NCBI GenBank assembly: GCA_020846975.1
Contig: JADLCX010000076.1
Coordinates: forward strand, 1 to 64,000
Direction of reading: 5' to 3'
Source of the DNA: Phycisphaerales bacterium
Lineage (GTDB): Bacteria; Planctomycetota; Phycisphaerae; Phycisphaerales; UBA1924
DNA: 64,000 nucleotides
Positions 44,362-52,535 of the stretch are shown here, in pieces. The notes beneath the pieces were generated by a model, which ran no database searches, was not told the origin of the DNA, and was given only the letters and a program-made list of their open reading frames with translations. The translations under genes were made by a program, and so were the position numbers. Numbering within the stretch: the stretch's first letter is position 1; the number at the start of each line of letters is the position of its first letter.

Positions 44362-45351
44362 ATGGTCGCGTCACAGTTGCGGGTCTTTGCCGTCATCACC
44401 GGGGTTGCGATCGCCTGCGCCCTGCCCGGCCTCTCGGGTTCGCTCGAGACCTGGGCCTCGCCACCGAGCGCCGGCTCTGCCGCGCCCTTCAACCCGAACA
44501 AGCCCAACCTGAGCGAGCAGGCCCTGCGGCTGCTGCAGGAGGGCAACGAGCGATTCCTTGCCGGCAAGCCGCTGCACCCGAACACCGACGTGTTCCGCAT
44601 CGGCGAGACGGGCGAGCACGGCCAGCACCCGTTCGCAACGATCGTCGCGTGCGCCGATTCGCGCGTCGCGGTCGAGCGTCTGTTCGACCGGGGCGTGGGC
44701 GACCTGTTCGTGGTGCGCGTCGCGGGCGCGATCGGCGGGCCGAACCAGTCGGGGAGCGTCGAGTACGCCTGCGAGCACCTGGGCACGCAGTTGGTCGTGA
44801 TCATGGGCCACACCAAGTGCGGCGCGGTGAAGGCGGCGATCGCCGGGGGCGACGCCGGACGCAACATCGGCTCGTTGCTGGAGTGTATCGCGCCCGCGGT
44901 GCAGACCACCCGCGACAAGCACCCCGACCTGAACGGCGAGGAACTGAACGACGCGGTCGTGCGCGAGAACGTTTGGACCACGATCGAGGACATGCTCAGG
45001 GGCAGCGCGATGATGCGCGAGTTCGTGAGCGACGGGCGGGTTCGCATCGTCGGCGCGGTCTACAACATCGAGACCGGGCGTGTCGAGTGGATGGGCACGC
45101 ACCCCGCCCTGGCGGGGCTGCTCAAGAGCGCGGACGCGCCGGAAGCCGCGAAGGCCGAAGCGGAGAGCAAGCCCGAGGCGAAGGCGACGGAGAAGCCCGC
45201 CGCGGCGAAGCCGACGAGCGAGAAGCCCGCGCCGACGGCGGCCAAGCCGTCGAGCGGCAAGCCGACACCGAGCGCGCAGAAGCCCGCGGAGAGCAAGCCC
45301 GCCGACCACGAACCGTCGCACGCGCCCTCGCACGCATCGACGCCGCACTGA
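44362..45351 (+). CDS. Exported beta-carbonic anhydrase with Lys/Pro/Ala-rich tail
   Basis: A 329-residue beta-class carbonic anhydrase that would interconvert CO2 and bicarbonate. A signal peptide (FAVITGVAIACALPGLSG) starts the protein. The zinc ligands Cys97, His150 and Cys153 are in VACADSR and MGHTKCGAVKAA, with the Asp99/Arg101 dyad. The anhydrase domain ends near residue 255. A repetitive tail of about 70 residues follows, with multiples of AKPxSEKPAP/EKPA, which is rich in Lys, Ala and Pro. ATG 44362 has AAAGGA six bases upstream. Export of a beta-carbonic anhydrase is less common than cytosolic location; the tail may contact the cell wall or polyanions. Confidence 0.9.
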   Translation: MVASQLRVFAVITGVAIACALPGLSGSLETWASPPSAGSAAPFNPNKPNLSEQALRLLQEGNERFLAGKPLHPNTDVFRIGETGEHGQHPFATIVACADSRVAVERLFDRGVGDLFVVRVAGAIGGPNQSGSVEYACEHLGTQLVVIMGHTKCGAVKAAIAGGDAGRNIGSLLECIAPAVQTTRDKHPDLNGEELNDAVVRENVWTTIEDMLRGSAMMREFVSDGRVRIVGAVYNIETGRVEWMGTHPALAGLLKSADAPEAAKAEAESKPEAKATEKPAAAKPTSEKPAPTAAKPSSGKPTPSAQKPAESKPADHEPSHAPSHASTPH

Positions 45352-45765
45352 GATCGCGCTGACGTGCACACGGCGTGATGGCGAGAGCCGACCCTCGCAT
45401 CCGACGCGAGCCGACTCGCCGCTCGTTCGGCACCGGCCCGAATCACGAGGTTGCTCGAACGACGCTGTGCTTGACGTCGCAAGAGGTAGCGCGCAGGTTC
45501 CGAGACGGGCGAGTGCAGGTTCGCAAACTTTGCCACCCTCGCCAACGTACTGCATCCAAGTGTGTGTGGCCTGTTCGTCACGACCGCACCCACGCCGCAC
45601 CCGAACGGGCCGCCAGACCCTGCGTGTAAGCGGTTGGCAGCACAGAGTTTGCGATCGTCCGTCAGAAATCGTGCGATGGAACGCAACCCAAGAGGGACAA
45701 CTGCGAACAACTTGGTGATGGACCCGACCGTGCGGGACATCCAAGAAACCTGAAGGGGGTTCACG
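45352..45765. other. Intergenic region with no recognised feature
   Basis: About 410 bp separate the carbonic anhydrase from the small protein gene. Frames here are short and Arg-rich and lack ribosome-binding sites. Local GC falls to a more typical level near 45630-45740. It may hold the promoter of the downstream gene; no firm -10/-35 pair can be named. Confidence 0.5.
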
Positions 45766-46017
45766 ATGAGAAACGACAAGGTTCAACGAGAAGAGATCGA
45801 GCCCGAGCGCCTGTGCGATGCCGCGGAAGCGGCTCTCAAGGCGGTGGTGGATGCGGCCCAGCGCAACGGCGGGCGGTGGATCTACCCGACCGATCTGCTG
45901 GCATTTCCGGGACATCCGATCTGTCTGAACGGCTTCACGCGCGACGAGATCGAGCAGGCCAGTGCGTTCTTGGTGCGCATGGGCATCATCGAACCGCGGC
46001 GGAACAAGGCCGCGTAG
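45766..46017 (+). CDS. Small hypothetical protein
   Basis: An 83-residue soluble protein. It has a helix (EPERLCDAAEAALKAVVDAAQ), a core with RWIYPTDLLAFPGHP, and a second helix (DEIEQASAFLVRMGI) ending in a basic tail. Its shape suggests a small winged-helix-like domain, but no family is assigned. AAGGGGG precedes the ATG by about eight bases, which supports translation. The gene stands alone. Confidence 0.65.
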   Translation: MRNDKVQREEIEPERLCDAAEAALKAVVDAAQRNGGRWIYPTDLLAFPGHPICLNGFTRDEIEQASAFLVRMGIIEPRRNKAA

Positions 46018-46028
46018 CGGGTGAGGAT

Positions 46029-46065
46029 GCGCTCGCGTCCGCGCGGTCGAAGCGGGCGCGAGCGC
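46029..46065 (+). terminator. Hairpin after the small gene
   Basis: GCGCTCGCG pairs perfectly with CGCGAGCGC around a 19-base loop, 12 bp after the stop. No T-tract follows. Confidence 0.35.
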
Positions 46066-46106
46066 GACTCCGCTGATTGATTCTGGATGATGGATTCAGC
46101 AAGGCG

Positions 46107-46191
46107 GCCGGGCGCGGCGGGTAAGTTCCGGGGTGACCGGGGTGGTCGGGGCGGCGGGGTCGGACGGGGTGGTGGCGGAGCCGCGCCCGGC
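46107..46191. repeat. 12-bp inverted repeat with 61-base spacer
   Basis: GCCGGGCGCGGC (46107-46118) is repeated inverted as GCCGCGCCCGGC (46180-46191). The spacer is G-rich. It could form a large stem in the 3' region of pheA. Confidence 0.5.
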
Positions 46192-46361
46192 CCGCCCTTA
46201 CCGAGTTCTCTCTCGCAAGAGACCCCAGAGACGCGAAGCGATGTGTTCGTGTTCGCTCGGCGCCGTCGCCTCCTATCAGGCGCGGAGCGGGCGCAGCTTC
46301 GTGTCTCCGGGGCTTCTCTGTACGAGGCGCTTGGAACTCTCGCTCGGGAGCGCGGTCGCGC

Positions 46362-47642
46362 TCACAGGATCCGCCGGCTCTTGGGAAAACTCCCCAGCAC
46401 GTGCAGTTCGCGGCACAGCCCCCGTGCCTGGGCCACGGCCGACGCGAACCACGGATCGTCGATGTGCCCCTCCGCGTCGATGAAGAACGAGTACTGCCAG
46501 TTGCTGCGGCCGCTGGGCCGCTTGTCGATGTGCGTCAGGTTGATCCCGGCCCGCTGGAACACGGCGAGCACGCTGACCAGCGCGCCCGGCTCGTTGTTGG
46601 TGGTGAACATGAGCGATGTCTTGTCGCCGGTGCTCCGCCCGCTCGCGTCTTTCGGGCCGGGCAGCGCTTTCTGGCGGCTGATGACGAAGAACCGCGTGAT
46701 GTTGTTGGCGTGGTCCTCGATGTTCTCGAACAGCACGCTGACGCCGTAGATCTCGGCCGCGAGCACCGACCCGATCGCGGCGACGCCCGCGTCGGGCCCG
46801 CCCCCCGCCTCCGCGGCCTTCATCACGGCGCGGCTGCTGCTGGCCTCGGGAACGAGTTCGGCCTGCGGGTACTGCGTCGCGAGCCAGGTGCGGCATTGCG
46901 TGAAGACCTCGGGCTTGGAGTAGATCTGGCGAACCTTGCTCGGCGGGCAGTTGGCCAGCAGCGCGTGGTGCACCTCGATCTGCACCTCGGCGTACACATG
47001 GACCTGCGAGTGGTATTCCTGGAACGCCTGCAGGGTCTCGACGATCCCGCCGCCGATCGAGTTCTCGATCGGCACCAGGCCGTAGTCCACATGGCCGCGC
47101 GCGACCTCGGTGAACACCCCCTCGATGGCTCGCAGGTCCTCGAAATCGACGCTGTTGCCGAAGTGCTTGACCGCCGCGAGGTGTGAATAACTCCCGGCCG
47201 GGCCGAGGAAGCCGATGCGCAGCGGCAGTTCGAGCCGGAACGAGCCCGACATCAGTTCGCGGTAGACGCTCTCGATCGTCCGCGCCGGCAGCGGGCCGGC
47301 GTTGAGCGCCTGCACCTTGTTGAGCACCTCGGCCTCGCGGTGCGGCGCGTAGATCGGGATGCCCAGCTCGCGCTTGATCTTGCCGACCTCCACGACCTGC
47401 TCCGCCCGCTGGTTGAGCAGATCGACCAGGGACGCGTCCAGGCTGTCGATCCTCGACCGAAGATTGTCGAGCGACGCGGCCAGTTCGGCCGCGCGCTTTC
47501 CGGTGACGGCCGGGCGCTTCAACAGGGCCGCGCCGTTCGGGTGCCGGCCGCTCGCGGGCGTGGCCGGCTTTGCGGGCTGTGCGGCCTGACCGGGCGCGGG
47601 GCGGCCCTTGGCGGGTGGTTTTTTCGACGGTTTGTTGCCCAC
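46362..47642 (-). CDS. pheA: Bifunctional chorismate mutase / prephenate dehydratase
   Basis: A P-protein of 426 residues that converts chorismate to prephenate and then to phenylpyruvate for phenylalanine synthesis. An Ala/Pro/Lys-rich N-terminal extension of about 45 residues precedes the chorismate mutase domain (about 50-130; LRSRIDSLDASLVDLLNQRA). The dehydratase domain begins IGFLGPAGSYSHLAA and holds the catalytic-site motif NNITRFFVI. The C-terminal ACT domain (NEPGALVSVLAVFQRAGIN and DKRPSGR) binds phenylalanine for feedback inhibition. The start is GTG 47642. It diverges from the membrane protein at 47906. Confidence 0.95.
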   Translation of the reverse strand: MGNKPSKKPPAKGRPAPGQAAQPAKPATPASGRHPNGAALLKRPAVTGKRAAELAASLDNLRSRIDSLDASLVDLLNQRAEQVVEVGKIKRELGIPIYAPHREAEVLNKVQALNAGPLPARTIESVYRELMSGSFRLELPLRIGFLGPAGSYSHLAAVKHFGNSVDFEDLRAIEGVFTEVARGHVDYGLVPIENSIGGGIVETLQAFQEYHSQVHVYAEVQIEVHHALLANCPPSKVRQIYSKPEVFTQCRTWLATQYPQAELVPEASSSRAVMKAAEAGGGPDAGVAAIGSVLAAEIYGVSVLFENIEDHANNITRFFVISRQKALPGPKDASGRSTGDKTSLMFTTNNEPGALVSVLAVFQRAGINLTHIDKRPSGRSNWQYSFFIDAEGHIDDPWFASAVAQARGLCRELHVLGSFPKSRRIL

Positions 47643-47905
47643 TCGGGATCTGCTTATGAAGTTAGATGGAGACGATGAGGCACGGTCGGCGGTCCAGGGT
47701 CAAGGATACGTGCCGATCCTCAATCGTCGGCCATGCCGCAAGGTCCGCGGAGCGATTCCGAAGGAGCATGTGCGGGGGCAAGGACGGGCCGCCGGAACCG
47801 GGGGAATGAGGACGGCTCCCCGCACGGTCGGGCCGCAACGCCGGGGCACCCGCCCCGACTGGAGCGGACCCGCCGGACGGTCCGAAAACTTAGGCACGGG
47901 AAGGG

Positions 47906-48835
47906 ATGGGTTGTGTGATCGAGGCACTGCTGAACCTGATGAGCCGGGCGCTTGAAGGCATCCAGAGCCTGCCCTTCGGGGTCCACCTCCTGGTCGGTCT
48001 GACCATGGCGGCGGGCCTGGTGCTATGGCTTGCGGGCCAGCGCATGCTCAAGCCGCTTGTCGTCACCGTCGTCACGCTGATGCTCGGCGCGATCGGGGGG
48101 CTGGTGGTGCCCTCAACGACCTGGGGCCAGTCGCTCACACCCTGGCACGGCCTGGGCATGGGAGCGGTGGTCGGGCTCTTGATCGGACTGCTGCTGTACC
48201 GCTCGGCGATGGCGGTCGGGTTCGGGGTCGTTCTGGGGCTGCTGCTGCCGATGCTGGCCGCGACGATCCTGCATTACTACCCCCTCGCCGGCTCCGATGG
48301 GGAGAAGGCGGCCCTGACGCTCATCGACGATGCGAGGGTCCGGGAGTTGGCGAACCGTCGCGAGTTTGTCATTGTCCGCGCGGCGTACCAGGACAAGGCC
48401 GCGGGACTCGAAAACGCGACGATTGTCGAGAAGCTCCCTGAAAACCTGAAGCCCGCGGCGGAGAGCATCGGGACCTTTTGGACCAACCTCACCAAGTCGG
48501 TGCGGGAGTCGTGGGCCGAACTGCCGGGCTCGCATCAGGCGATTGTCGCGCTGAGCGCGGTCATCGGCCTGGCGACGGGCGTCGTGACGGGGCTGATGAT
48601 GCCCGCGTGGGCTTCGGCGTCGGCGACGTCGATGTTCGGCGCGGCGATCTGGATGTCGTGCTTCGTCTGGCTGAGCAACGCGTTCGGCGCGCCCTGGAAG
48701 TCCGCGCTGGACCGCGGCCCGCACCAGTGGCTGATCGCCTGGGCGGTCGCGGCACTGGTCGGGCTGATCGTCCAGTGGAGGTTCGGACGCCGCGTCAAGG
48801 CGGGCGGCGGCCAGCCCAAGCCCGCCGCGGCGTGA
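47906..48835 (+). CDS. Polytopic membrane protein, function unknown
   Basis: A 309-residue integral membrane protein. Hydrophobic segments are near 25-45, 52-75, 85-105 and 105-128, then a soluble stretch of about 90 residues (130-215), and further segments near 215-240, 245-265 and 275-292. The last residues are Lys/Pro/Ala. The N-terminal half, with repeated G-x-x-x-G, resembles DUF4203/TMEM198-like proteins, but only loosely. ATG 47906 follows GGGAAGGG very closely; ATG 47939 is a possible alternative. The function is unknown. Confidence 0.65.
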   Translation: MGCVIEALLNLMSRALEGIQSLPFGVHLLVGLTMAAGLVLWLAGQRMLKPLVVTVVTLMLGAIGGLVVPSTTWGQSLTPWHGLGMGAVVGLLIGLLLYRSAMAVGFGVVLGLLLPMLAATILHYYPLAGSDGEKAALTLIDDARVRELANRREFVIVRAAYQDKAAGLENATIVEKLPENLKPAAESIGTFWTNLTKSVRESWAELPGSHQAIVALSAVIGLATGVVTGLMMPAWASASATSMFGAAIWMSCFVWLSNAFGAPWKSALDRGPHQWLIAWAVAALVGLIVQWRFGRRVKAGGGQPKPAAA

Positions 48836-48844
48836 ACTCGGCGA

Positions 48845-49561
48845 TCAGTTCCGCAGCGCGGCCGAGTCCATCATCTTCTTGACCCAGTCGTAGAACCCCT
48901 TCACGAAGGCGTCACCGTCGTCGATCGACTTGGGCGGGTCGATCGCCGTGACGGTGTTGCTGACGACGGTGACCTTGCAGAACTTCTCCTTGTTGGGAAT
49001 GGTCTGTGACGGTCCACCGGAGGCCGTGCTCGAGACGAGCACATCTTCCGAGCCGGTCTGGTTGCGGAAGATCACGTAGGTCGTGTAGTTGCCGGAGCCG
49101 GAGCCGGGCGAGACCACGACGGCGAACTGGGTGCCGGTGGACTTGTTGCGGTTGCCCGGGGCGCGGACGACGGGGCACGCGCCGCCGACGGCCGCGTAGC
49201 CGCTGATGATCTCGATCTCGGGCACGTTGTCGGATCCCGAGTTGACGATCTTGATCTCACCGATGTTCGGGGCATTGGGCGGATAGGGCCCGAAGACAAG
49301 GTCGTAGTCGGCGTTGTAGACCACGCCGCCGACGAGGTACTTGCCGGTGATGGTCACGACCTGGTTGTGGATCGTCACCGACAACTCCGTCGGCTCGTCT
49401 TCGCCCACGCGAGGGATGTTGGTCACGAGTTTGCCGAAGGTGACGGTGCCGCCGCTGAACTCGCCCATGGTGGTCAACCCCTTTCCGCTCTCGCACCCCA
49501 TCAGCAGAAACACGCCGCAGATGATGAGTGCCAGTGATGTGATCGATCGTGGAACCCGCAC
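48845..49561 (-). CDS. Lipoprotein, downstream of the receptor kinase
   Basis: A 238-residue lipoprotein. The signal peptide SLALIICGVFLLMGC ends in a lipobox with Cys23 as the lipidated residue. The mature part is a beta-sandwich-like sequence (TVTFGKLVTNIPRVGEDEPTE, VVTITGKYLVGGVVYNADYDL), with a helical C-terminus. GTG 49561 is the only start that provides the complete signal. It lies 23 bp after the stop of the Ser/Thr kinase gene, so they are probably one operon. A role as ligand or accessory protein to that receptor is inference. Confidence 0.7.
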   Translation of the reverse strand: MRVPRSITSLALIICGVFLLMGCESGKGLTTMGEFSGGTVTFGKLVTNIPRVGEDEPTELSVTIHNQVVTITGKYLVGGVVYNADYDLVFGPYPPNAPNIGEIKIVNSGSDNVPEIEIISGYAAVGGACPVVRAPGNRNKSTGTQFAVVVSPGSGSGNYTTYVIFRNQTGSEDVLVSSTASGGPSQTIPNKEKFCKVTVVSNTVTAIDPPKSIDDGDAFVKGFYDWVKKMMDSAALRN

Positions 49562-49584
49562 GTTAGTCTCACTTGGAAGGCTGT

Positions 49585-52302
49585 TCAGGTGAGCCGAGCC
49601 CGGTGCGCGGCGGCGACCCAGACGCACGCCAGCGCCGACAGGATGAAGACCATGATGAAGGGGAAGGGCGAGGCAACGATCCAGAGCAGGGTGAAGGACG
49701 CGGCACACAGCGCCATGATGGCCAGAACCACCGCCGTGCCGCAGATGATGCGACGGCCGCCACCGCTGATCCGCCACGCGACGAACGCTCCGAGACATCC
49801 GGCGACCACCATGGCGATCCAGAACGGGTGATCGCCCATGACGTGGATGCCGATCCCGCCGGCGAGCACTTCCGCCCCGGCGAGGATCGTCCAACTCCCC
49901 GACAGGATGCGCGAATCGGGATACCGCCGCCAGTCGGCCGAGTTCGCCCGGTGGTTGGCGACGACCACCGCGCGGCCGCCGATCCACCGGCTGACCTGGG
50001 GGGGGGTCATGGAGATCAGCGTGGAAAGCGGGAGGCAGGAACGCCGGAGGCACGCGTCGTCCGGGATCTGCACGACCCGTGCGCAGATCATGTCGCGCTT
50101 CACCAATCCGATCGGCGCACCTTCGGTGGGGTTGTCCAAACGCGGCTCGAAACTGATCTGGTCATCGCTGCCGACGAAGAGCGGTCCTTTGCCGCGGTCG
50201 GCCGCCGCGCCCGGAGCGGCGAAGTTGATCTCCACCGCCGCCTTGCTGTTGTTCCAGCGATACTCGGGCACAAAGCCCGGGTGTTTCGCGCTCATGGCCA
50301 GAGCAAGGGAGAGCGACGGTCGCGGGTCCATCCCCTCGGGCTTCTGGAAGATGTGGAACCACCACATGCCGAACGGGACATTCACGGCGTTGGTCAGGCC
50401 GTGCCCCACGCCCGCGTCCCGGAGTTCGGGCGTCAGGATCGGTTCGCGGGCGAAGTCGGGAAACTCCTCGTAAGTCACGAGCACAGGGATCGGCGCTCGT
50501 TGCGGGCCGCGCGCGTGCGCCTTGCGGATCGCGTCGGCGAACACCTGGTCGACGCGATTGTCATACGGCACGTAGTCGCCCGTGCGGTGTTCAGGAGCGG
50601 GCGCGGGCGGGAAGTCGATGTCGAACGCCACCGCGGGCGCGCCGGACTCCGCGAGGTAGTCGGTGAGCAGCCAGCCGTAGACCGCCCGCATGTGGCGGAT
50701 GTCGGTGGGATCGAGCCCGTCCAGCCCGACCTCGCCGAGCACGCACGCGGCCATGCGGTCGTCGAAGCCGTCGTCGAGGCTGATCATGCACACCTTCGTG
50801 AACTGCTCGGGGCGCATCGGGATGTTGCACATCGCGTACTGCCAGGTGCGGTCGAGCGCCGTCGCCGGCAACCGCACCCAGAGCCACGACACGAGCAGCG
50901 CGAGCAGCACGCCCATCGCGACGGCCGCCATCGCGTGACGCCCGGCCCACGAACGTGCCTCACTGTGGACCATCGCCAGCGGCCTGAGCCGGCGGGCCTT
51001 CACGCGCCGCCCGGTGAGCGCACGCTCGAGGTCGTCGCGCATCTCACCCGCGGTCTGGTATCGCTCCTGACGGTCCCTTCGGAGAGCCTTGAGGATGATG
51101 TTCTCGACATCGCCCCTGAGCGACGGATCGAACCGGCTGGGCACGATCGGGCGGGTTTCACGCACGCGGCGGACCGCTTCACGCTGGTCGACGCCGGAGG
51201 TCAGGTAGGGAAGCCGACCGGTGAGCAGTTCGTACAGGGTCACGCCCAGCGCGTAGATGTCGGACCGGCGGTCGATTCTGGCCGGATCGCCGAGGGTCTG
51301 CTCGGGCGACATGTAGGCCAGCGTGCCGATCGGATGGCCGGCCGTGGTCTGGATCGGCTGTTCCGCGGTGGGCTTCTGGCCGTCGGTCACACTCCGATCC
51401 GCGGGGTCGGTCAGGCGGGCGATGCCGAAGTCGATGATCTTGGGCACGCCGAGCGTGCGCCCGAGCCCGTCGGACGCCGCGGCGTGCACGCGCGTGTCGG
51501 ACAGCGCGACGGTCTCGTCCACGAGGATGTTGTCGGGCTTGAGGTCACGGTGGATCACGCCCTTCTCGTGCGCGTGATCAACCGCGTCGCAGATGTGGAC
51601 CATCAGTTCCAGCCGCTGCGCGACCGTGAGTTTGCGCGACTGCGCGTGGGCCGTGAGGCTGGGCGCGCCGGCGCGAACGCCCAGCGCCGCGGTCTCGGAC
51701 CCGGCCATGGCCGCGACCGTCAGCGCGGCGTGGCCCCCGCCCACCAGTTCCATCACGAAGTACGGCACCGGGCCGAGCGGCGACTCGTGCGTGCCGGCCT
51801 CGTAGATCTGGGCGATGCAGCGGTGGTTCAGACGCGCGAGCACCTCCGTCTCGACCTGGAACCGCCGCAGCGACTTCTCGTTGGCGATCCCCGCCTTGAG
51901 CAGTTTGAGCGCCACGGCGCGGCGGGGGTTCTCCTGCACCGCCTCGAACACCGCCCCCATGCCGCCGGCGCCGATGAGCCTCGCGATGGTGTACTTGCCC
52001 ACCCGGTCCGGGAGTACCGTGCCGAAAACGCCGCTCCACGTGCCCGCGCCCGGCGTTTGAGCCGGCGGCACATCGGCGGTCACGGCGGTCGGAGGGCGAG
52101 CAGACGGACCACGCAACGTCCCGTCGGCGCCGGACGGCGAGGGCGGATCGCGACCGGCATCAAGGGTTGGGTCCGCCGGCCGGTGCTCGGGCTGAGCGCC
52201 GGCCGGCGGGTCCGGCGGGGGCATGGTGTTCGGGCTCCTGACCGCAGGAAGCGGCCGCGGCGTGCTGGGAGGGGCGTGACGGGTTGTCTCGCGCATCAGC
52301 AT
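49585..52302 (-). CDS. Membrane Ser/Thr protein kinase with CHASE2 sensor domain
   Basis: A 905-residue receptor kinase. After a Pro-rich N-terminus the kinase domain (about 103-430) shows IGAGGMGAVFEAV (Gly loop), Lys133 in VALKLLKAG, HRDLKPDNIL (catalytic Asp253), DFGIARL and the APE-equivalent MSPEQTLGDP. Low-complexity inserts lie near 190-222 and 263-285. One membrane segment (AAVAMGVLLALLVSWLWV, about 450) leads to a CHASE2 extracytoplasmic domain (about 465-770; VCMISLDDGFDDRM and APAVAFDIDFP). Three or four further segments end the protein. ATG 52302 has GAGG six bases upstream. It senses an unknown outside signal; the lipoprotein gene follows in the same operon. Confidence 0.9.
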   Translation of the reverse strand: MLMRETTRHAPPSTPRPLPAVRSPNTMPPPDPPAGAQPEHRPADPTLDAGRDPPSPSGADGTLRGPSARPPTAVTADVPPAQTPGAGTWSGVFGTVLPDRVGKYTIARLIGAGGMGAVFEAVQENPRRAVALKLLKAGIANEKSLRRFQVETEVLARLNHRCIAQIYEAGTHESPLGPVPYFVMELVGGGHAALTVAAMAGSETAALGVRAGAPSLTAHAQSRKLTVAQRLELMVHICDAVDHAHEKGVIHRDLKPDNILVDETVALSDTRVHAAASDGLGRTLGVPKIIDFGIARLTDPADRSVTDGQKPTAEQPIQTTAGHPIGTLAYMSPEQTLGDPARIDRRSDIYALGVTLYELLTGRLPYLTSGVDQREAVRRVRETRPIVPSRFDPSLRGDVENIILKALRRDRQERYQTAGEMRDDLERALTGRRVKARRLRPLAMVHSEARSWAGRHAMAAVAMGVLLALLVSWLWVRLPATALDRTWQYAMCNIPMRPEQFTKVCMISLDDGFDDRMAACVLGEVGLDGLDPTDIRHMRAVYGWLLTDYLAESGAPAVAFDIDFPPAPAPEHRTGDYVPYDNRVDQVFADAIRKAHARGPQRAPIPVLVTYEEFPDFAREPILTPELRDAGVGHGLTNAVNVPFGMWWFHIFQKPEGMDPRPSLSLALAMSAKHPGFVPEYRWNNSKAAVEINFAAPGAAADRGKGPLFVGSDDQISFEPRLDNPTEGAPIGLVKRDMICARVVQIPDDACLRRSCLPLSTLISMTPPQVSRWIGGRAVVVANHRANSADWRRYPDSRILSGSWTILAGAEVLAGGIGIHVMGDHPFWIAMVVAGCLGAFVAWRISGGGRRIICGTAVVLAIMALCAASFTLLWIVASPFPFIMVFILSALACVWVAAAHRARLT

Positions 52303-52535
52303 ACCGAACCTCGTCCTCACTACCAAGCCACCCATTTGGGGGATTGCCGCCACGGGCGCGTGAGAAGCCCGTGCATCCACCACTTCAAGCGGGATGGACG
52401 CGTGGCTGTGACAAGTATCCTGGATGAATTGTGGTCTGAATGGACCCCGGCACGGCACCTTCGTGTGACGGACGGGCGGCTCGGGTTCGTGAGTCTGGGC
52501 GGCCGAGGGGGGGGGACGCCCGTCCTCCGGGTGCG

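Larger units (their letters stand above)
46018..46361. other. Intergenic region with two GC-rich inverted repeats
   Basis: Convergent gap between the small gene and pheA. It contains a 9-bp stem hairpin just after the small gene (46029-46065) and a 12-bp inverted repeat with a 61-base spacer (46107-46191). No coding frame is convincing. Confidence 0.5.
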
